NCBI GenBank assembly: GCA_036365145.1
Contig: JAEOAD010000030.1
Coordinates: forward strand, 10,788,501-10,852,500
DNA: 64,000 nucleotides
From: Orientallactaga sibirica
Taxonomy: Eukaryota; Chordata; Mammalia; Rodentia; Dipodidae
Reading direction: 5' to 3'
Shown: piece after piece, positions 11,021 through 23,677 of the stretch
Position numbering within the stretch: position 1 is the stretch's first letter
Layout of the letters: the number at the start of each line of letters is the position of its first letter
Notes under the pieces: model-generated
Told to the model about the DNA's origin: nothing
Databases searched by the model: none
Seen by the model: only the letters and a program-made list of their open reading frames with translations
Program-made: the position numbers and the translations under genes

Positions 11021-11679
11021 CAAAGACTGAGTTTTAATAGGATTTTTATCGAGCAGATAAAATGCAATACAGGTCTTAAAAGAGTAATAATACATCCTAG
11101 TTGAGGGATAGAGGGAAGAACAGGCCTTTGATCAGGAAAAGCAAAGTGCACATAGGTTTGTGGGGGAGGAAGTAGACAGGGTCTTGCTCTAGGGGAATGT
11201 GCACACATGGCCTAGAAGGAATAATGGCTGGAAACAGGGGAGATGATAGGTATTGGAGGGCCTTGTATTCCACAGTTACTAACCAAGGGCCATTCTATAA
11301 GGCAACATTTTCAAAGCTTTCTGAGAGAACACTGTTTCCTTGGGAAATCAGTTTTTCTTTCCAAATATGGGTGTCGTGGTTTAGTCAGCTTAAACAATGA
11401 TGTACTAAACCCAACTAAACTGGTCTTTTTACTACAGGAAACACTGGAGCCCATCAGAACTCATAAAATATGGGATATATTTGAACCTGGAGCCCTCCTG
11501 GCCACAGAGAACATCTGTAGGGTTCAGTGAGCTTTGGGTCCAGCTCTGGACAAGTTGCTAGAGGAGACAGGAGGCATGAGCAATGCTGGATAAAAGAAAG
11601 ATTGGCAAGGTGCCTTTCTGACAGCACCTCCAAGAGGAACAGTAAAATATTAGTCACACTAACACAGGAACAGGCTTAC

Positions 11680-11794
11680 TTGACACCTGAATGCCTCTTT
11701 GGAAGCCATCGTAAAATGTCCTGACGTCATCATAGTAGTACACCATGAGCTCATCACTGTTAAGGAGCACAGATCTTCGAGCACCATCAGTACC
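11680..11794 (-). CDS. ACSL1: ACSL1 coding exon 3 (residues 66 to first base of codon 104)
   Basis: Acceptor CCTTTTCCAATAG precedes the exon and donor GTAAGC follows it. The 115 nt read GTDGARRSVLLNSDEL, then YYYDDVRTFYDGFQRGIQVS, ending one base into an Asn codon. It matches the ACSL1 stretch between the membrane anchor and the start of the adenylation domain; YYYDDVRT and YDGFQRGIQVS are the strongly conserved parts. The N-terminal half of this exon varies among mammals, and the substitutions seen (LLNSDELM) lie there. Confidence 0.95.
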
Positions 11795-12504
11795 CTATTG
11801 GAAAAGGCAGACAGCAAGGAGAGTGTCAGAAGAAGCCTACAACAAGATGCTTTGATACAGGTACATATTGTGAAATGGATAAAATAAGTTAATTAACATA
11901 CACACTCTGTCTCAGACTTCCTATTTATCATATGAATACTTACAATTTATTCTTATTAATTTTAAAGTATATATCATAATGAATGATAATCAAATGACAA
12001 AATAGGACTCCCCAGGATGATTTCAAGTACTGTATACCATACAGTACAACTTCTGTTTGGAAACTAAATATAAACCAAAAAAATCTGCTGTTTCTTAGTA
12101 TCAGTTGAATGAATGAAATGCAGGCTTTATTGGCTGCTAATATAAGTTAGCTGTTCACTTGGACAAACGTGCAGACTTCAGAGAAGTGAGGCTAAGAAAA
12201 CATGGCTATGAAAAGCAATCTTGGGAATAAGGAAACTGAAAAGAAGGAGAGGCTTGCAGATTTATAAGTATATGTCCTGCCAGATAAAGTCAGAGAGAGT
12301 GAGAGGACAAGAGGGGCTGCAACCAGCACACCCACTGTGACAATCCTCAAACTACTGCCATCACCAGCACAGAGGGGGCGCCTATCAGCTGGGGTAGAAA
12401 CTACACACCACTCAGTTTTACTTCTATGATGTCATCCACTCTGTGAGATTTTTGCTATGGTTCATTCTCCACCAACTGCAATACAATGCATTAGAAGCTT
12501 CAGG

Positions 12505-12722
12505 GTTTTTTTTAAAATTTAATTTATTTATTTGCAAGCAGAGCAGATAGAGAGAAGAGAGACAATGGGCACACCAGGGCCTCTAGCCACTGCAAAAGAA
12601 CTCCAGACACATGTGCCCCTTGTGCATATGGCTTACGTGGATCCTGGGGAATTGAACCTGGGTCCTTTGGCTTTGCAGGCAAATGCCTTAACTGCCTTAA
12701 CTGCTAAGCCATCTCTCCAGCA
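12505..12722 (-). mobile_element. tRNA-derived SINE
   Basis: CTAAGCCATCTCTCCAGCAC head. A local duplication ACTGCCTTA/ACTGCTAA sits in the tRNA-like part; GAGCTTCAG/GAAGCTTCAG flanks. Confidence 0.85.
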
Positions 12723-13715
12723 CGAGCTTCAGTTTTTTTAGTGGCATCTCATGGTAAATACCATCAGCTATGGCATATATGGAGATAAGCGATATAGCCC
12801 TTTCCAAGATCTGATGTCACCAAGTACCTTCCTTTACATTGTTTCCATCTGCTGGGGTCTATGATGTCTAAGAACTTCTGACCATGAATAGGATGACAGC
12901 TCCTACCTAGCATTCTGCAATAGTAGGAGGAGCTACTGAGCCCTCTGGGGCCACAAAGGTACTCTAAGGGGTCCAGATAACCACTGGAACCCCTATAACA
13001 GTCTTTATACACTGATAAATAAAGCGCAACTGCTACATTAGAGTTTACTTTTTTTTTTTTTATTTCACAAAGAGGCCCTTTCACATTTGTAATACTCAGG
13101 AAACTATTGGAGGAAATTAGATCAATATATAAAAACTTCTGGTAACACAAGAAAGGATGGTCCAAAAAGTAGAAGAAATCATTTCTGGCTCTAAGTTTAA
13201 TAAAATAAAACAGAAACAACCCAGGAAGCAGGGATCAAAGGGCAAGGTTTCAAAGGACAGATAGTCTGGCCAGGCAGAGCTGATGGGTCAGGGACACACT
13301 CCATAGAAGAAGTGATTCTGTGACTTTCTAATGAACTTTGGAAGCCTACTCAACCCATGAAACTACCAAAAAGACCCAGGGCAATGAGGCTAACAGAGAA
13401 GGAAATGGGAAAGAGTCAAAAAAGAATTAAGAGCATAGGTGAACATGGTGCCATGCAGAAGGGCCAGCTGCCATAGAGGAATGTATCCTGGCCCCTGGCC
13501 TAACCAATTTCTACCTGACAAGACATAGCCTTGAAATATAGGCAGCCAAGCTGCCTGATACTGTCCACAAAGAACTCTCTATTCAGGATAGTGCCTTGAT
13601 ACCACTCATTATGACATCAAGTCACTTCTCTCAAAAGCAATGCAGAGGAGTTCTCATAGCTATAAACAGGTTAGCTGAAAGTCAAGTGAAGAAGACACAT
13701 GGAACCCAAGACATC

Positions 13716-14055
13716 TGCAATGGTTTTAATCTGAAGTGTCTCCCACAGGCTCATGTTTTGAATGTTTGTTCCCCAAAGTTACTAATTTTGGAAGGCTGTG
13801 GAACCTTTAAAAGGTGGGACCTAGCTGATAGAAGTAGGTCAGTAGAGGTAGTCCTTTGAACTTGACCATAAGCCCCTGGTTCCTCCCTAGCTTTCTGGTC
13901 CTGACTGCTATGATGCAAGCAGCCTCTGCCACACACTCCCACCACTATGAAGTGAGCTACTCCACTATGCCTTCCTCGCCATAAAATAATTATTTTCTCC
14001 CTTCAGTTGTTTCTGGTAGACATTGTGGTCATGATGTTGTAGAAGTAACCAATAT
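13716..14055 (+). mobile_element. Old MaLR-like LTR
   Basis: Contains the family outline CCCACAGGCTCATGTTTTGAA, a purine-rich centre, then TCAGTTGTTTCTGGTAGACA. Strongly diverged, with approximate borders. Confidence 0.45.
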
Positions 14056-14335
14056 AGAAAAATAGCACCAGAGAAATGGGGTTGTTGCTGTCCATGTAGT
14101 TCTTGGGCTTTTAGAAGTGTGTTTTTTTTTTTTTTTTTTTTTGGAGGAATTTGGAAGCAGAGCACATTGGACTGTTATGATGGGAGTTTATCAGACCAGA
14201 TACCTATAGAATTACATACTGTAAAGAATGCTTATGCAGTTTCAGATGGAAAAAGAACTCAATTGGGAGCTAGACTAGTGTCCACTTGTATTGTATTCTG
14301 ACAAAGAACCTGTTTTCCCATGTCTCAAAAATTTA

Positions 14336-14570
14336 GTTTTAAATTTTTATTTATTTGCAAGCACAAAAAATACACAAAGTGAGGAATGAATGAATGAATG
14401 AATGAATGAATGAATATGGACATGCCAAGGGCTCTAGCCACTACAAACAAACTCCAGATGTATATGCCATTTTCTGCATCTGGCTTTATGTGAGTACTGG
14501 GAATCAAACCCAGATCTTTAGGCTTTGCAGGCAAGGGCCTAAACCACTGAGCCATTTCTCAAGCCCCCCC
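14336..14570 (-). mobile_element. tRNA-derived SINE with GAAT repeat in tail
   Basis: TTTTTATTTATTTGCAAGCA to GAGCCATTTCTCAAGCCCC. The tail holds six to seven TGAA units (14386-14414). Confidence 0.8.
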
Positions 14571-14775
14571 CATCTGACAAATTTAGTGAGGCTGAATTAA
14601 AAAGTAATGGACTAATTAATTTGGTGAAGGAAATTTCAAGACAGTATAGCATTCAAGTTGTGACATGGTTACTGATAATTGCTCTTAGGTTTACTGTGAG
14701 AATTTGGAACAAAAAGTAGAGAAGATGTGGAAATGTCCAGAAAAATAGCTTGTTTGACGTTGTAAACAAGGCAGT

Positions 14776-15127
14776 TGTGGTAGTTTGAATAGATGGCCCC
14801 CAATATATTCAGTGTTTTATTAGTTTGTAGTTTGCATCTGCAGCCACTTGGCTGGAGGCAGTGTCAGTGGGCGGATCTTAAGGTATGGGGGTGGGTTTGA
14901 GATTTCAATCTAAAGATATGCAAAGTGTGTCTAGCTGGAGTTCCTGAAGTGTGCTGTGCTGTGTGGCTTGTGGCTTTTGCTCTGTGTTTGGTCCTGTGAA
15001 GAAAGGCCAGCTTCTTCTGCCATTATGGAACTTCCCCTGGATGTGTAAGCTTCAATAAATATCCCTTCCTCCATAACTGTGCCTGGTCTGGAAGTTCATT
15101 TCAGCAAAACTGAAGCTGTCTGCTACA
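14776..15127 (+). mobile_element. Solo MaLR-type LTR with target-site duplication
   Basis: 352 bp running TGTGGTAGTTTG...GCTACA, flanked by GCAGT at 14771-14775 and 15128-15132. It has an AATAAA near its 3' part and is the same LTR family as at 461 and 1412, so it serves as the intact reference for that family. Confidence 0.85.
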
Positions 15128-15727
15128 GCAGTTGTTAAAGAGATTAGCACCATTAAAGAAAAACTAACCATTCTGTACTGAAGCAATAGAAATAGGGCCT
15201 TGAGGACATTTTAGGGATTGGAGAGATTAAGATGTATCCTTACATGTATGTTCTTAATAAAATAAATAAATGAATGAATAAATAAATAAAATGTTAAAAA
15301 AAAAACTCCAGGGTGTAAATTAAAATCTCATTTGAAAGACTTTCCTTTAAAAAGAGAGTACTCCTAGAGTACTTTACTCTCACAGACTTGCCTGGGGAAG
15401 TGTTTTTCAAGATGCAACCACCCAAGCATTAACCCCAGGCACTCAGAGGCCATTGCAGTCATGCAGGATATATAGCTAAGTGGTCACGGAAGTGTCCACC
15501 AAGAGATCTGAGAAAAACCTGTGAAGCAGGGTCAGAGACCTTGCTGTGAGCTCCAGAGAGGATTATGGATGAAGCTATGAAAGTGAAGGCCAACTTGCAA
15601 TGCTGACCTCAAGATGTTGGACATGCCAAGTGGAGTATCTATCCAGGAAAGCTGTAGTCAACTAGAACCAGCCCAAGAGAGAAGAGTATACTTCCCAGGC
15701 CCAGTGGAGCTTACTTCATGCCAACAC

Positions 15728-15877
15728 TTTTTTTTTTTCCAAGGTAGGGGTCTTGCTCTAGTCCAGGCCAACCTGGAATTCACTATGTAGTCTCAGGGTG
15801 GCCTCAAACTCATGACAATCCTCCGACTTCTGTCTCCTGAGTGCTGGGATTAAAGGCGTGTGCCACCATGCCCGGCT
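15728..15877 (-). mobile_element. B1 SINE
   Basis: AAGGTAGGGGTCTTGCTCTA to GTGCCACCATGCCCGGCT; CCAACAC on both sides. Confidence 0.9.
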
Positions 15878-16063
15878 CCAACACATGCTTTTGATGCTGA
15901 ACATTGAGCTATAGGATTTAATGTTTGTCCTACTGGGCTTTGGTCTCATTCCTACTTTATTAATCCTTCATTTTCCTTTCTGGAATGGGAATATTTACTC
16001 TGTGTCATTGTACACTAGAAGCATATAACTTTCTTTTTTTTATTTTACAACTGCTCACAGCTA

Positions 16064-16356
16064 AGGGGTTGACTTGAGTCTTAAGTACAAACTTTAAAGA
16101 TAGAACCTTGTAGTCAGAGACTGGTCATCAGGGGTGGGCCTTTGAATGTGTTACCTGGACCCTGGTTTCTGTTAGACTGCCTGTCTGCCCAAATGTGAAG
16201 AGCCTCTGTCAAATGCTCCTGCAACTGTGAACTGAGCGACCATGCTTTCCCTGCTATCCTAACTGGAACCCTTTGAAACCATGAGTCTAAACAAACCTTT
16301 GTTCCCTTAAGTTGTTTCTACCAAGTATTGTGGTCACATTAATACAAAAGTAACAA
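16064..16356 (+). mobile_element. Old MaLR-like LTR, 5' truncated
   Basis: The 3' half matches the element at 13.7 kb: CCCTTAAGTTGTTTCTACCA followed by GTATTGTGGTCACATTAATA. The 5' third is not recognisable. Confidence 0.45.
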
Positions 16357-16814
16357 ATGAAACTTGTCCTTGAGTGACCAAAGGGACACCAAGGAACACT
16401 AGCTGAGTAAAACAATATGGAGGAAGTCAACATGAATAGACAGGACTAGGGCTGAAACCTAAGGAACATGTCTTGATAAGCCTGTCTTGGAACCTCCATT
16501 TGTAAAATGTCATTTGGGAAGCATCTGGCACTTGGGAGAACAGGGAATGATCAGGACCAATCAGACACTCTGGAGTGTGCTCCAGCAATCAGGATTTCAA
16601 CAAGTTCATCAGGGTCCCTGCCTAAGTTCACAGTTTGAGAAGCAGCATCCTAGAGACATTAAGGTCTGGATCAGGGAGGTAGTAACTATCAGAATAACAC
16701 TAGAAAATTATAAGGAATGTGAACAGTGTATAGAGCAGGATGGGAGCGAGAGAAAGTAATTTACATGGGGCCTGACTGCAGTGGTAGGGAAGGGCAAGAA
16801 CATTTAGTAACAGT

Positions 16815-16958
16815 GTAGAGGAGGGGAGGAAGAGAAGACAGAAGAGGGGGAGGAGAGGAGAGGAGGAGAACAGGAGATCAGGAGAGGAGGAGAAGAAGAA
16901 AGGAATAGGAGGACAAGAGGATGGGAAGAGGAAGAAGAGGAGAGGAAAAGAAGGAGAT
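16815..16958. repeat. Purine-only tract (GGA/GAA rich)
   Basis: About 140 bp with almost no pyrimidine on the plus strand (GAGGAGAGGAGAGGAGGAGA type). The ACSL1 transcript carries the pyrimidine strand here. Confidence 0.9.
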
Positions 16959-18023
16959 CTAGGCACTGAGCACATCAGTGCCATGCAACATAATAGAAGA
17001 GTGGTGTCCAGGAGATGTCTGATAAAGTTAAGCAAGGACATCAAGACAAAATCCTTTCAAAATAGGACACCTTGGTCATTTTCCAATACTTATTCAAAAA
17101 TCACTGTGGTAGAGGGTCACTTTATTAACAAACTTTTAGCTAAATAATTCTGTAATTAGGTTTAAGTTTTTGGTAGTAAATAATATGTAGGACTTTGAGA
17201 AACATGGAGGGAAAACTGCCAAACCACAGCCAAGGAAGTCAATTACACCCACAAGAGCCATCATCTTGACAATGTAATCCAAGGACAAGGTATTTATTAT
17301 TACTCTAGTTAGCAATAAAAACAATTAGAAAAACTTTGAAAATGAAGCAGTAAGGAGATTTGAAAAAATATATTAACTTTAAGGCATGGTGGAAACTGGG
17401 TTAAAGGTTCTACTGTCACAGAATTGTAAGGTAAGGGAGTATAATTTCAAGAGGAAGGTGAATGGAATGTGGGGAGCACTAAATAACACTGTGTTCTGAA
17501 CTGTGTTGCTGTATGAAATGCTCACACATTCACTGAAAGGATCATCATTTTTTTGATGTGCACAAGCATTCCCATTCTTCCTGAATAAAAATGCTATATT
17601 GAGCATCAGTAGCCTGAGTTTTGCTCACCAGCAAGAAGTGTACTCTGCAGGCTTTGAAGCCCAGCTACAGCTGGAGCCCAGAATGTTTGTTACAAAGCAG
17701 GGCCTCTAATTACTGGGCTGTCCAAATCCAAGTGGTTAGTTCCACTAACAGTTACTACAACAGAAAATATCTGAAGTGTGGCATTCTGACATAACTTGCC
17801 TATAGGGGTTGGGGTAGGAGTTGAGCTGTGCTCAAGAAGCAGGTGAACTGAACTCAGTAGAAGCTAGTCAATCAAAATTGTGCATCAGGGAGGATTATGA
17901 GTGTTCTTTAATATACACTTTTCCTAGTTTAAAAACAAAAAACAAAAAAGTGAACCCAACATACTACAGTCAATGTTTTGGCTACAAGTATATTCTGTAA
18001 TGTCTATAAAAAGTAAGGTTTCT

Positions 18024-18243
18024 GGGGCTGTAGAGATTGCTCAGTTGTTAAAGAAGCTTGCTTGAAAAGCCTGAACAGCCTGGGTTCAATTCCCTAGCAC
18101 CCACATAAAGCCAGAAGCACAAAGTGGCACAGGCATCTCGAGCTCATTTGCAATGGCAAATGGCCCTGGTGCACCATTTTCTCTCACACACATTCTCTCC
18201 CCTCCCCTCTGCTTGCAAATAAATAAAAAAAATTTTTAAAAAG
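18024..18243 (+). mobile_element. tRNA-derived SINE
   Basis: GGGGCTGTAGAGATTGCTCA to GCTTGCAAATAAATAAA. Confidence 0.85.
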
Positions 18244-18945
18244 CAAACCAAAAAGTTTTTTGAGATCAGGCTTCTCATATGCTGAATTAGAAGATAAAAG
18301 TTCAAATTCCCCTTGAGGACAGGAATGAAGAGAGGTGGGAGTGGGAAAGCAGGGAACAACTATGTATCAGTGTTCCCAAGACTCTAACTCTTACCAATAT
18401 TTGACAAACAAGAAATCATGGTGGTGAGTTATTTTGAGCCACTCCCATATGTAAATGCAAAAGCAAATTATGTCCTTGAGGATTTCTTAGGGTTAGAAAT
18501 GGCCCACCTTTATGATCTCCATGTATAAAATGGGTTTTTCTATGGTGGTAATAGTTAACCTATCGGGATACTGTGCTTATTTACTCTGAGGAGAGGGGGT
18601 TTGGGGCAGAAAGAAAAAGAAACACAAGGGAGACACGGTTGAGGAGGAAAACAAGAGGGAGGGAGAAGAGACAAGAGGAAAAGGATGGAGGTGGGGAGCC
18701 AAGTAACTTCTTAAGAGCTGGGTTGGATGTTGATGCTTGATCTGTCTCCAGGGAGAATAATGGCAAGCAGCAGCACCACAGTCTAGTGTGAAGTGGCTGC
18801 ACTCCTGTACCAATTGCATGAAGGCTGCTCCAAGCAGTTATACTTGACACTGCTCCCTGTCAGCTCACCAATATCCACTTCTGCTCAGAAGCAGGTACAA
18901 AACTACTCTTCCATCCAGTGACCTTTCAGAAAAGACTTCTGGCTT

Positions 18946-19112
18946 TTTTTTTTTTTTTTTTTTTTGGTTTTTCGTGGTAGGGTCTCACTCTCACCCAGGC
19001 TGACTTGGAATTCACCATGTAGTCTCTCAAGGCTGGCCTTGAACTCACAGTGATCCACATACCTCTGCCTCCCAAGTGCTGGGATTAAAGGTGTGTACCA
19101 CCACACCCATTT
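18946..19112 (-). mobile_element. B1 SINE
   Basis: T-tract plus TCGTGGTAGGGTCTCACTCT to GTACCACCACACCC; duplication GACTTCTGGCTT at 18934-18945 and 19113-19124. Confidence 0.9.
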
Positions 19113-20039
19113 GACTTCTGGCTTACTTCCCCTTTCCAGTAACACTAGATCTTGACATAGCAGAAGAGGTCTATGGGAGGATTCTCCCCTCCCAACAATT
19201 TCTGATGGTAATGTACAGGGTATTTAAACAACATATAAACAGTTACAGTATGTCGAAGAGCAGAAGTCTCATGATAACAACCAACTCCTCAGGCTCACTA
19301 GTCATGCTCACTTTTGAAGTAGCTAACATCCCAAGATTCTTTACTTCAAAATGCAAAGAATGGGCAGATGGGCTATCATAACAGTCAGTGCTGGGTTTCC
19401 AACTAAATGTGTATGTATGCAGCTGCTAAAGGCCAGTCACACTCCAGATGGGGCCAGACTTGAAGCTGCCTTCCCTTCTCCATCCCATCTACAGAGTAGT
19501 GGGCTGTACGATAGTCTGATGAAAAGCCTTGCTTTGTGGGTGGCAGGCAGATTCCAGACTTGCCCATGCTATTGTTCCCCTTCTTGCTTGCAGGGAAAGG
19601 GTCCAGATCCAGTGCATGGCTACAGTTTGGATTCATCAATACTTTGCTCTAGTCCTCAGAGCCTTTCTTTGTTCTTCATCCCTGATTAATTTTCATATTT
19701 CCAATCTCCTATGCTCTGTACTATCCACATCAGAGGATATGCTTAAGTAGAATGGGGGGCAAAACACTTTACAAAAATATATCATCACTAGAAAAACTAA
19801 GCAGCTAGAGGACAGAAAAGTAGAAAGTTTGAAGTTACAAAATCTGAATTGCTCCAACCACATATTGTGCTGACAAAATGGGATGACTGTAGAATTTTTG
19901 CCTGCCGGCCATTTAGAATTTACAAGGCATTCTGTCTCACCTTTCCCTACTCTTAAGGGACCACCACATTTCTATGTCCTACCCTTGACTGTCTCACCTT
20001 TTGAACACTGGTGTGTAGCAGGGATGTGTGTAGTATGTG

Positions 20040-20340
20040 TGGTATAGTTGTGTGTGTGTGTGCACATGGGGCAAGGGACACACACAGATGAGGGCATGCG
20101 TGCAGAGGCCAGGGGAGAATGTTGGGTGCTTGGTTCATGTGTTCCTTTGAGACTGAATCTCACCATTCCTGAAGCTGCTGTTTTTGGTTAGACTGGTGAA
20201 CCAGCAAGCCCTGCCAATCTTCTTGTGTCTGCTCCCCATAGGACTAGGGTTACAGGCATGCAAGACCACACACCGCATTAACTGTGAGTGCTGAGAAGCA
20301 AACTCATTAGGTCTTAGGCCCTGAAGCTACAGCAGGCATT
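20040..20340 (-). mobile_element. B4/RSINE-type repeat, old
   Basis: TG-rich start, then GCAGAGGCCAGGGGAGAATG, GAACCAGCAAGCCCTGCCAA and GGGTTACAGGCATGCAAGAC. Borders approximate. Confidence 0.5.
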
Positions 20341-20805
20341 TTTGTCAAGAAGCACAGAGCTGGTGCTTTTCATTTTTTCATTTGGCACCAGCATTTATTA
20401 CGTCATATTTAGATAGCTACAGAAATAACCAGATGCTGCTACTGTTCCTACTTGGCCTCATTTAGAGGAGACTATTTTTAAAACTCAAGTAAATGTTACA
20501 GTATGCATTTATATCATGTATGTGTACAAATGTCTCTTGTTTTAATGAGGCCTATGACAGGTGGCATCATTTGTACAAAACCACATTGACTTTACACTTG
20601 CTTTACTATGTAAATTTCACAGTGAACATGAGCTTTTTCTTCTTGGTTAAAGAGAACCCAGCAACATGTAGTTTTTATTTGTTTATTTATTTATTTTTAT
20701 TTAAAATTTTAATTTATATGTAAGCAGAGAGAGAAGAAGGGGGAGGGAGGGAAAGAAGGAGAGAAACAGAGAATATGAGAATGGATGGGCCAGGGTCTTC
20801 TGCTG

Positions 20806-21146
20806 TGAACAAATACCAGACAAGAAGCAACCTAAGGAAGGGTTTATTTTGGCTTGTAGTTTGATGAGGATAGAGTCCATCATGGTGAGGAAGGTATGAT
20901 GGCAGGCACATGAAGCACACTGTACCCACAGTCAGAAAGCAGAGAGAGTTGAATGCTGGTATGTAGCTCACGTCCTTCTCTTAATTCATTCAAAGACCTC
21001 AGCCCATGGAAAGGTGGCGCCCAGTTAGGGCCAGTCTTCCCACCTCAACTCACCTAGCATAGAAACTTCTTCACAGACATGCCCAGGGATTTCTCTCCTT
21101 GGTGATTCTAGATCCTGTCAAGTTGACAATATTAGCCATCACAATG
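20806..21146 (-). mobile_element. Rodent LTR-like repeat, antisense
   Basis: Contains GAAGGGTTTATTTTGGCTTG, AGAGTCCATCATGGTGAGGA and ends TTAGCCATCACA. Read in reverse this gives a TGTGATGGCTAAT start typical of rodent LTR-like repeats. A truncated tRNA-derived SINE abuts it at 20680-20800. Confidence 0.5.
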
Positions 21147-22432
21147 TACCTGCTAACTATTCTCTGTTCTAAAGCCTCCTAGAGGTGAGAATTAGGTTTA
21201 TATTTACAAATAACTGGAGAATAGTACTTAGTCATGTCATATTTACAAACAGATGCTGCCACTGTTCCTAATATCCCCCTCCCTTTCAGTATTCACCTCC
21301 TACCTCGCCCCTGCCCTGGTTCAAAATCATTAGTCAAAAGCCGCTATCCTACAACTGGCTTTGACATTTCTGTAGACCTCCAGGCTTCTGTCAGAGACAG
21401 TCAGTGCCACCACCATCCATCCCATCTCGTTCCCTAGCAACCTCCACTCAGGCTTGTCCCTAAATGTCTGCCTTCCAGCAATATTTGATCCAGAACTGAC
21501 CCTAGGTTTTCAAGCCCAAAAGGATATGACCTCTTACTGGCTGCACCTGTTTTATCCTCAAGTCTTCATAAACATGCATGAGCCAATGATACCTGCTTTC
21601 TCATCTTGCCCAAGTTGTTTTTTCCCAGTTTGCAAGTAGGCCTTACAAAAAGACATGTGCAAAGACTGATTAGGAAGAAAGAGTATCTCCATCAGCAACA
21701 CTGAAAAGCCTGCTCTGTAATAGCTCCACCCTTTAAATACAGATTAAAGTTGCCAGTCCTTGTTACAATGCACATCAGCTCTTAATGTAAGGGTAGTTCT
21801 TGCCTTTTGCCAGAGAAAAGGAGCCCTGGGCAGTTTTCCCCACTGGCCTGTAAGTTTCACAAGGGAACAATCCTGTCCTGCTCCTGTACTGTGTAAATCA
21901 TGTGGCAGAAGCTCAAGTACTTGCTGACTAGGTATATATCTGATAACTAGTCTATGATGTATGGAGAATTACACCCAAAGCTTCATGTCCTCCATATATG
22001 ACTTATCTGGAGCACATGATTAAAATGCTAAGGTGAGTTGTTAGCCACATATATACAAACATATGGATATATAAATTTGAATCTTTAATGCATAAGAGTC
22101 ACCAGCTAGCATGTAACCTAATGTCATGAGACCATTTGTTGTAAAGCCAAACTAGATAAGTTATACCTAAGGCTCTTGGAGTTCCTTTTTGCCTGCAAAT
22201 AGGGGTCCATGTAACAATGCTCACCACATCAAAGCATCTCTAACTACTGAGCACCCAGACTACTTTTCAACTTCAAGTTTTAAAAAACAAAAGCAAATTC
22301 GTTATTTATTCCTAAGGATTCTGAATTTTGAAACTCAGAACTAAATATTTCTACAAGCAAAGAGAAAAATCAAAAACATCCACATACCACATAGTAAAAT
22401 TACTGATTTTAGTTTTCTTTCTACTTATCTGT

Positions 22433-22665
22433 ACTTTTATTTATTTATTTTTTTGGTTTTTAAAAATTTATTTAACTATTTGAGAGTGACAGACAGAGAA
22501 AGAGAGAGAATGGGCATACCAGGGCCTCCAGCCACTACAAATGAATTCCAGATACATGTGCCACCTAGTGCATCTGGCTTACGTGGGTCCTGGGGAATCA
22601 AGCCTCGAAGTGGGGTCCATAGGCTTCATGGGCAAGTGTTTAACTGCTAAGCCATCTCTCCAGCC
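22433..22665 (-). mobile_element. tRNA-derived SINE
   Basis: Head CTAAGCCATCTCTCCAGCC; duplication CTACTTATCTGT at 22421-22432 and 22666-22677. Confidence 0.9.
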
Positions 22666-23539
22666 CTACTTATCTGTTCTTTTAAACTGTTCTACAGAGA
22701 ATGTGTATAATTAGTTTTAAAATCATTGTAAAGGAATGCGTTTTTCACCTTTAAAAACTTACTGTAAAAGTAAGATGGGGCTGCTCTCCTCTTTGCTATG
22801 AAGGGACAGTGACCAGCTGGCTTAATAAAAACTCTCCTTTTTAATTTAAAAAAAGGGAGCAATGATTTCATGTTAAGAGAAAACTTAATAAAACCACAGT
22901 GAAAGTAAAGTGTCCTCACAATTTCCCATCTAATAAGAATCAGGAATTTCCAATAGTTACTCCTAAACATTAGTGTCTATATTTGGTACCACCAACTACT
23001 CTTCCATGGTGACGGCAGTGTTACTTAGTAATGTTAGACCAGGTGGTGTTCAGAAGAGAACCAACTTGTGAGAAAAATTTAAATTCTACTCCTCATAAGT
23101 GTGTGATTAACAAGGAAAATATTAAGGTACCTTCACCTTTTGAGTAGTAATGAAGAATAAAGCCCAGTTTTCCTGGCAGTGGTTCAGTCATTTTATGTTT
23201 ATATCTAGCATGAATTAGACTCATATATCATTCTGATATATTTTAAGAATCTCATACTAGTGAGTTGAAGACCTTGCTTATAAGGAAGGACATACATTGG
23301 TCTGCTATAGCATCAATCTAGGAAAAGGTTGGGAGATCTCTAACTGCTCCATCTAAGAGTTGTGAGGGAGGAAGTGTTTTGTTTCACAAACTCTTTCTGT
23401 GTTGAAAGTAAAACTGAAAATCAATTTTGACCTAAGCAGCAGAAAACAGGCAACTACCAAGCAAAAAGAGTGGGTGAAGGGTCACAGGGCAATGAGAACA
23501 TGGCCTCTGTGTCTCTTCAACTGACTGTGGGTCTGCCGT

Positions 23540-23592
23540 GTATGTGTGTGCGCGCATGTGTATGTGTGTGCGTGTGTGTGTATATGTGTGTG
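23540..23592. repeat. TG microsatellite, interrupted
   Basis: TGTGTGCGCGCATGTGTATG-type repeat adjoining the degenerate exon 2 copy. Confidence 0.9.
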
Positions 23593-23622
23593 TACTCTGG
23601 AAAGAGATCAAGAAGAAAACAA

Positions 23623-23677
23623 GGTGGCTTTGGGGCTTTGGGCCTCATGGCAAAAGAGAAAGCGGTAAGTGCAGGCA
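23623..23677 (-). pseudogene. Degenerate partial copy of ACSL1 exon 2 (anchor and RPK segment)
   Basis: About 55 bp align at roughly 80% identity, mostly C/T and G/A changes, with the part of exon 2 at 24322-24375, in the same orientation and about 700 bp downstream. On the minus strand it reads FAMRPKAPKPPC against FWYATRPKALKPPC. There is no good donor after it; the sequence runs into a CA/TG microsatellite. It is not a functional exon by appearance. Confidence 0.55.

Larger units (their letters stand above)
7044..11679 (-). other. ACSL1 intron 3
   Basis: Dense in SINEs: two B1s, five tRNA-derived SINE copies or fragments, and a B4 split by a SINE. Bases 8520-9570 and 9853-10350 are AT-rich unique sequence with no gene seen; 11030-11679 is unique intron leading to exon 3. 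Confidence 0.75.

Noticed and set aside
12764..13219. 151-codon minus-strand open frame in intron 2
   Set aside because: Contains a T-tract-derived Lys run and no family resemblance; not supported as an exon or pseudogene.
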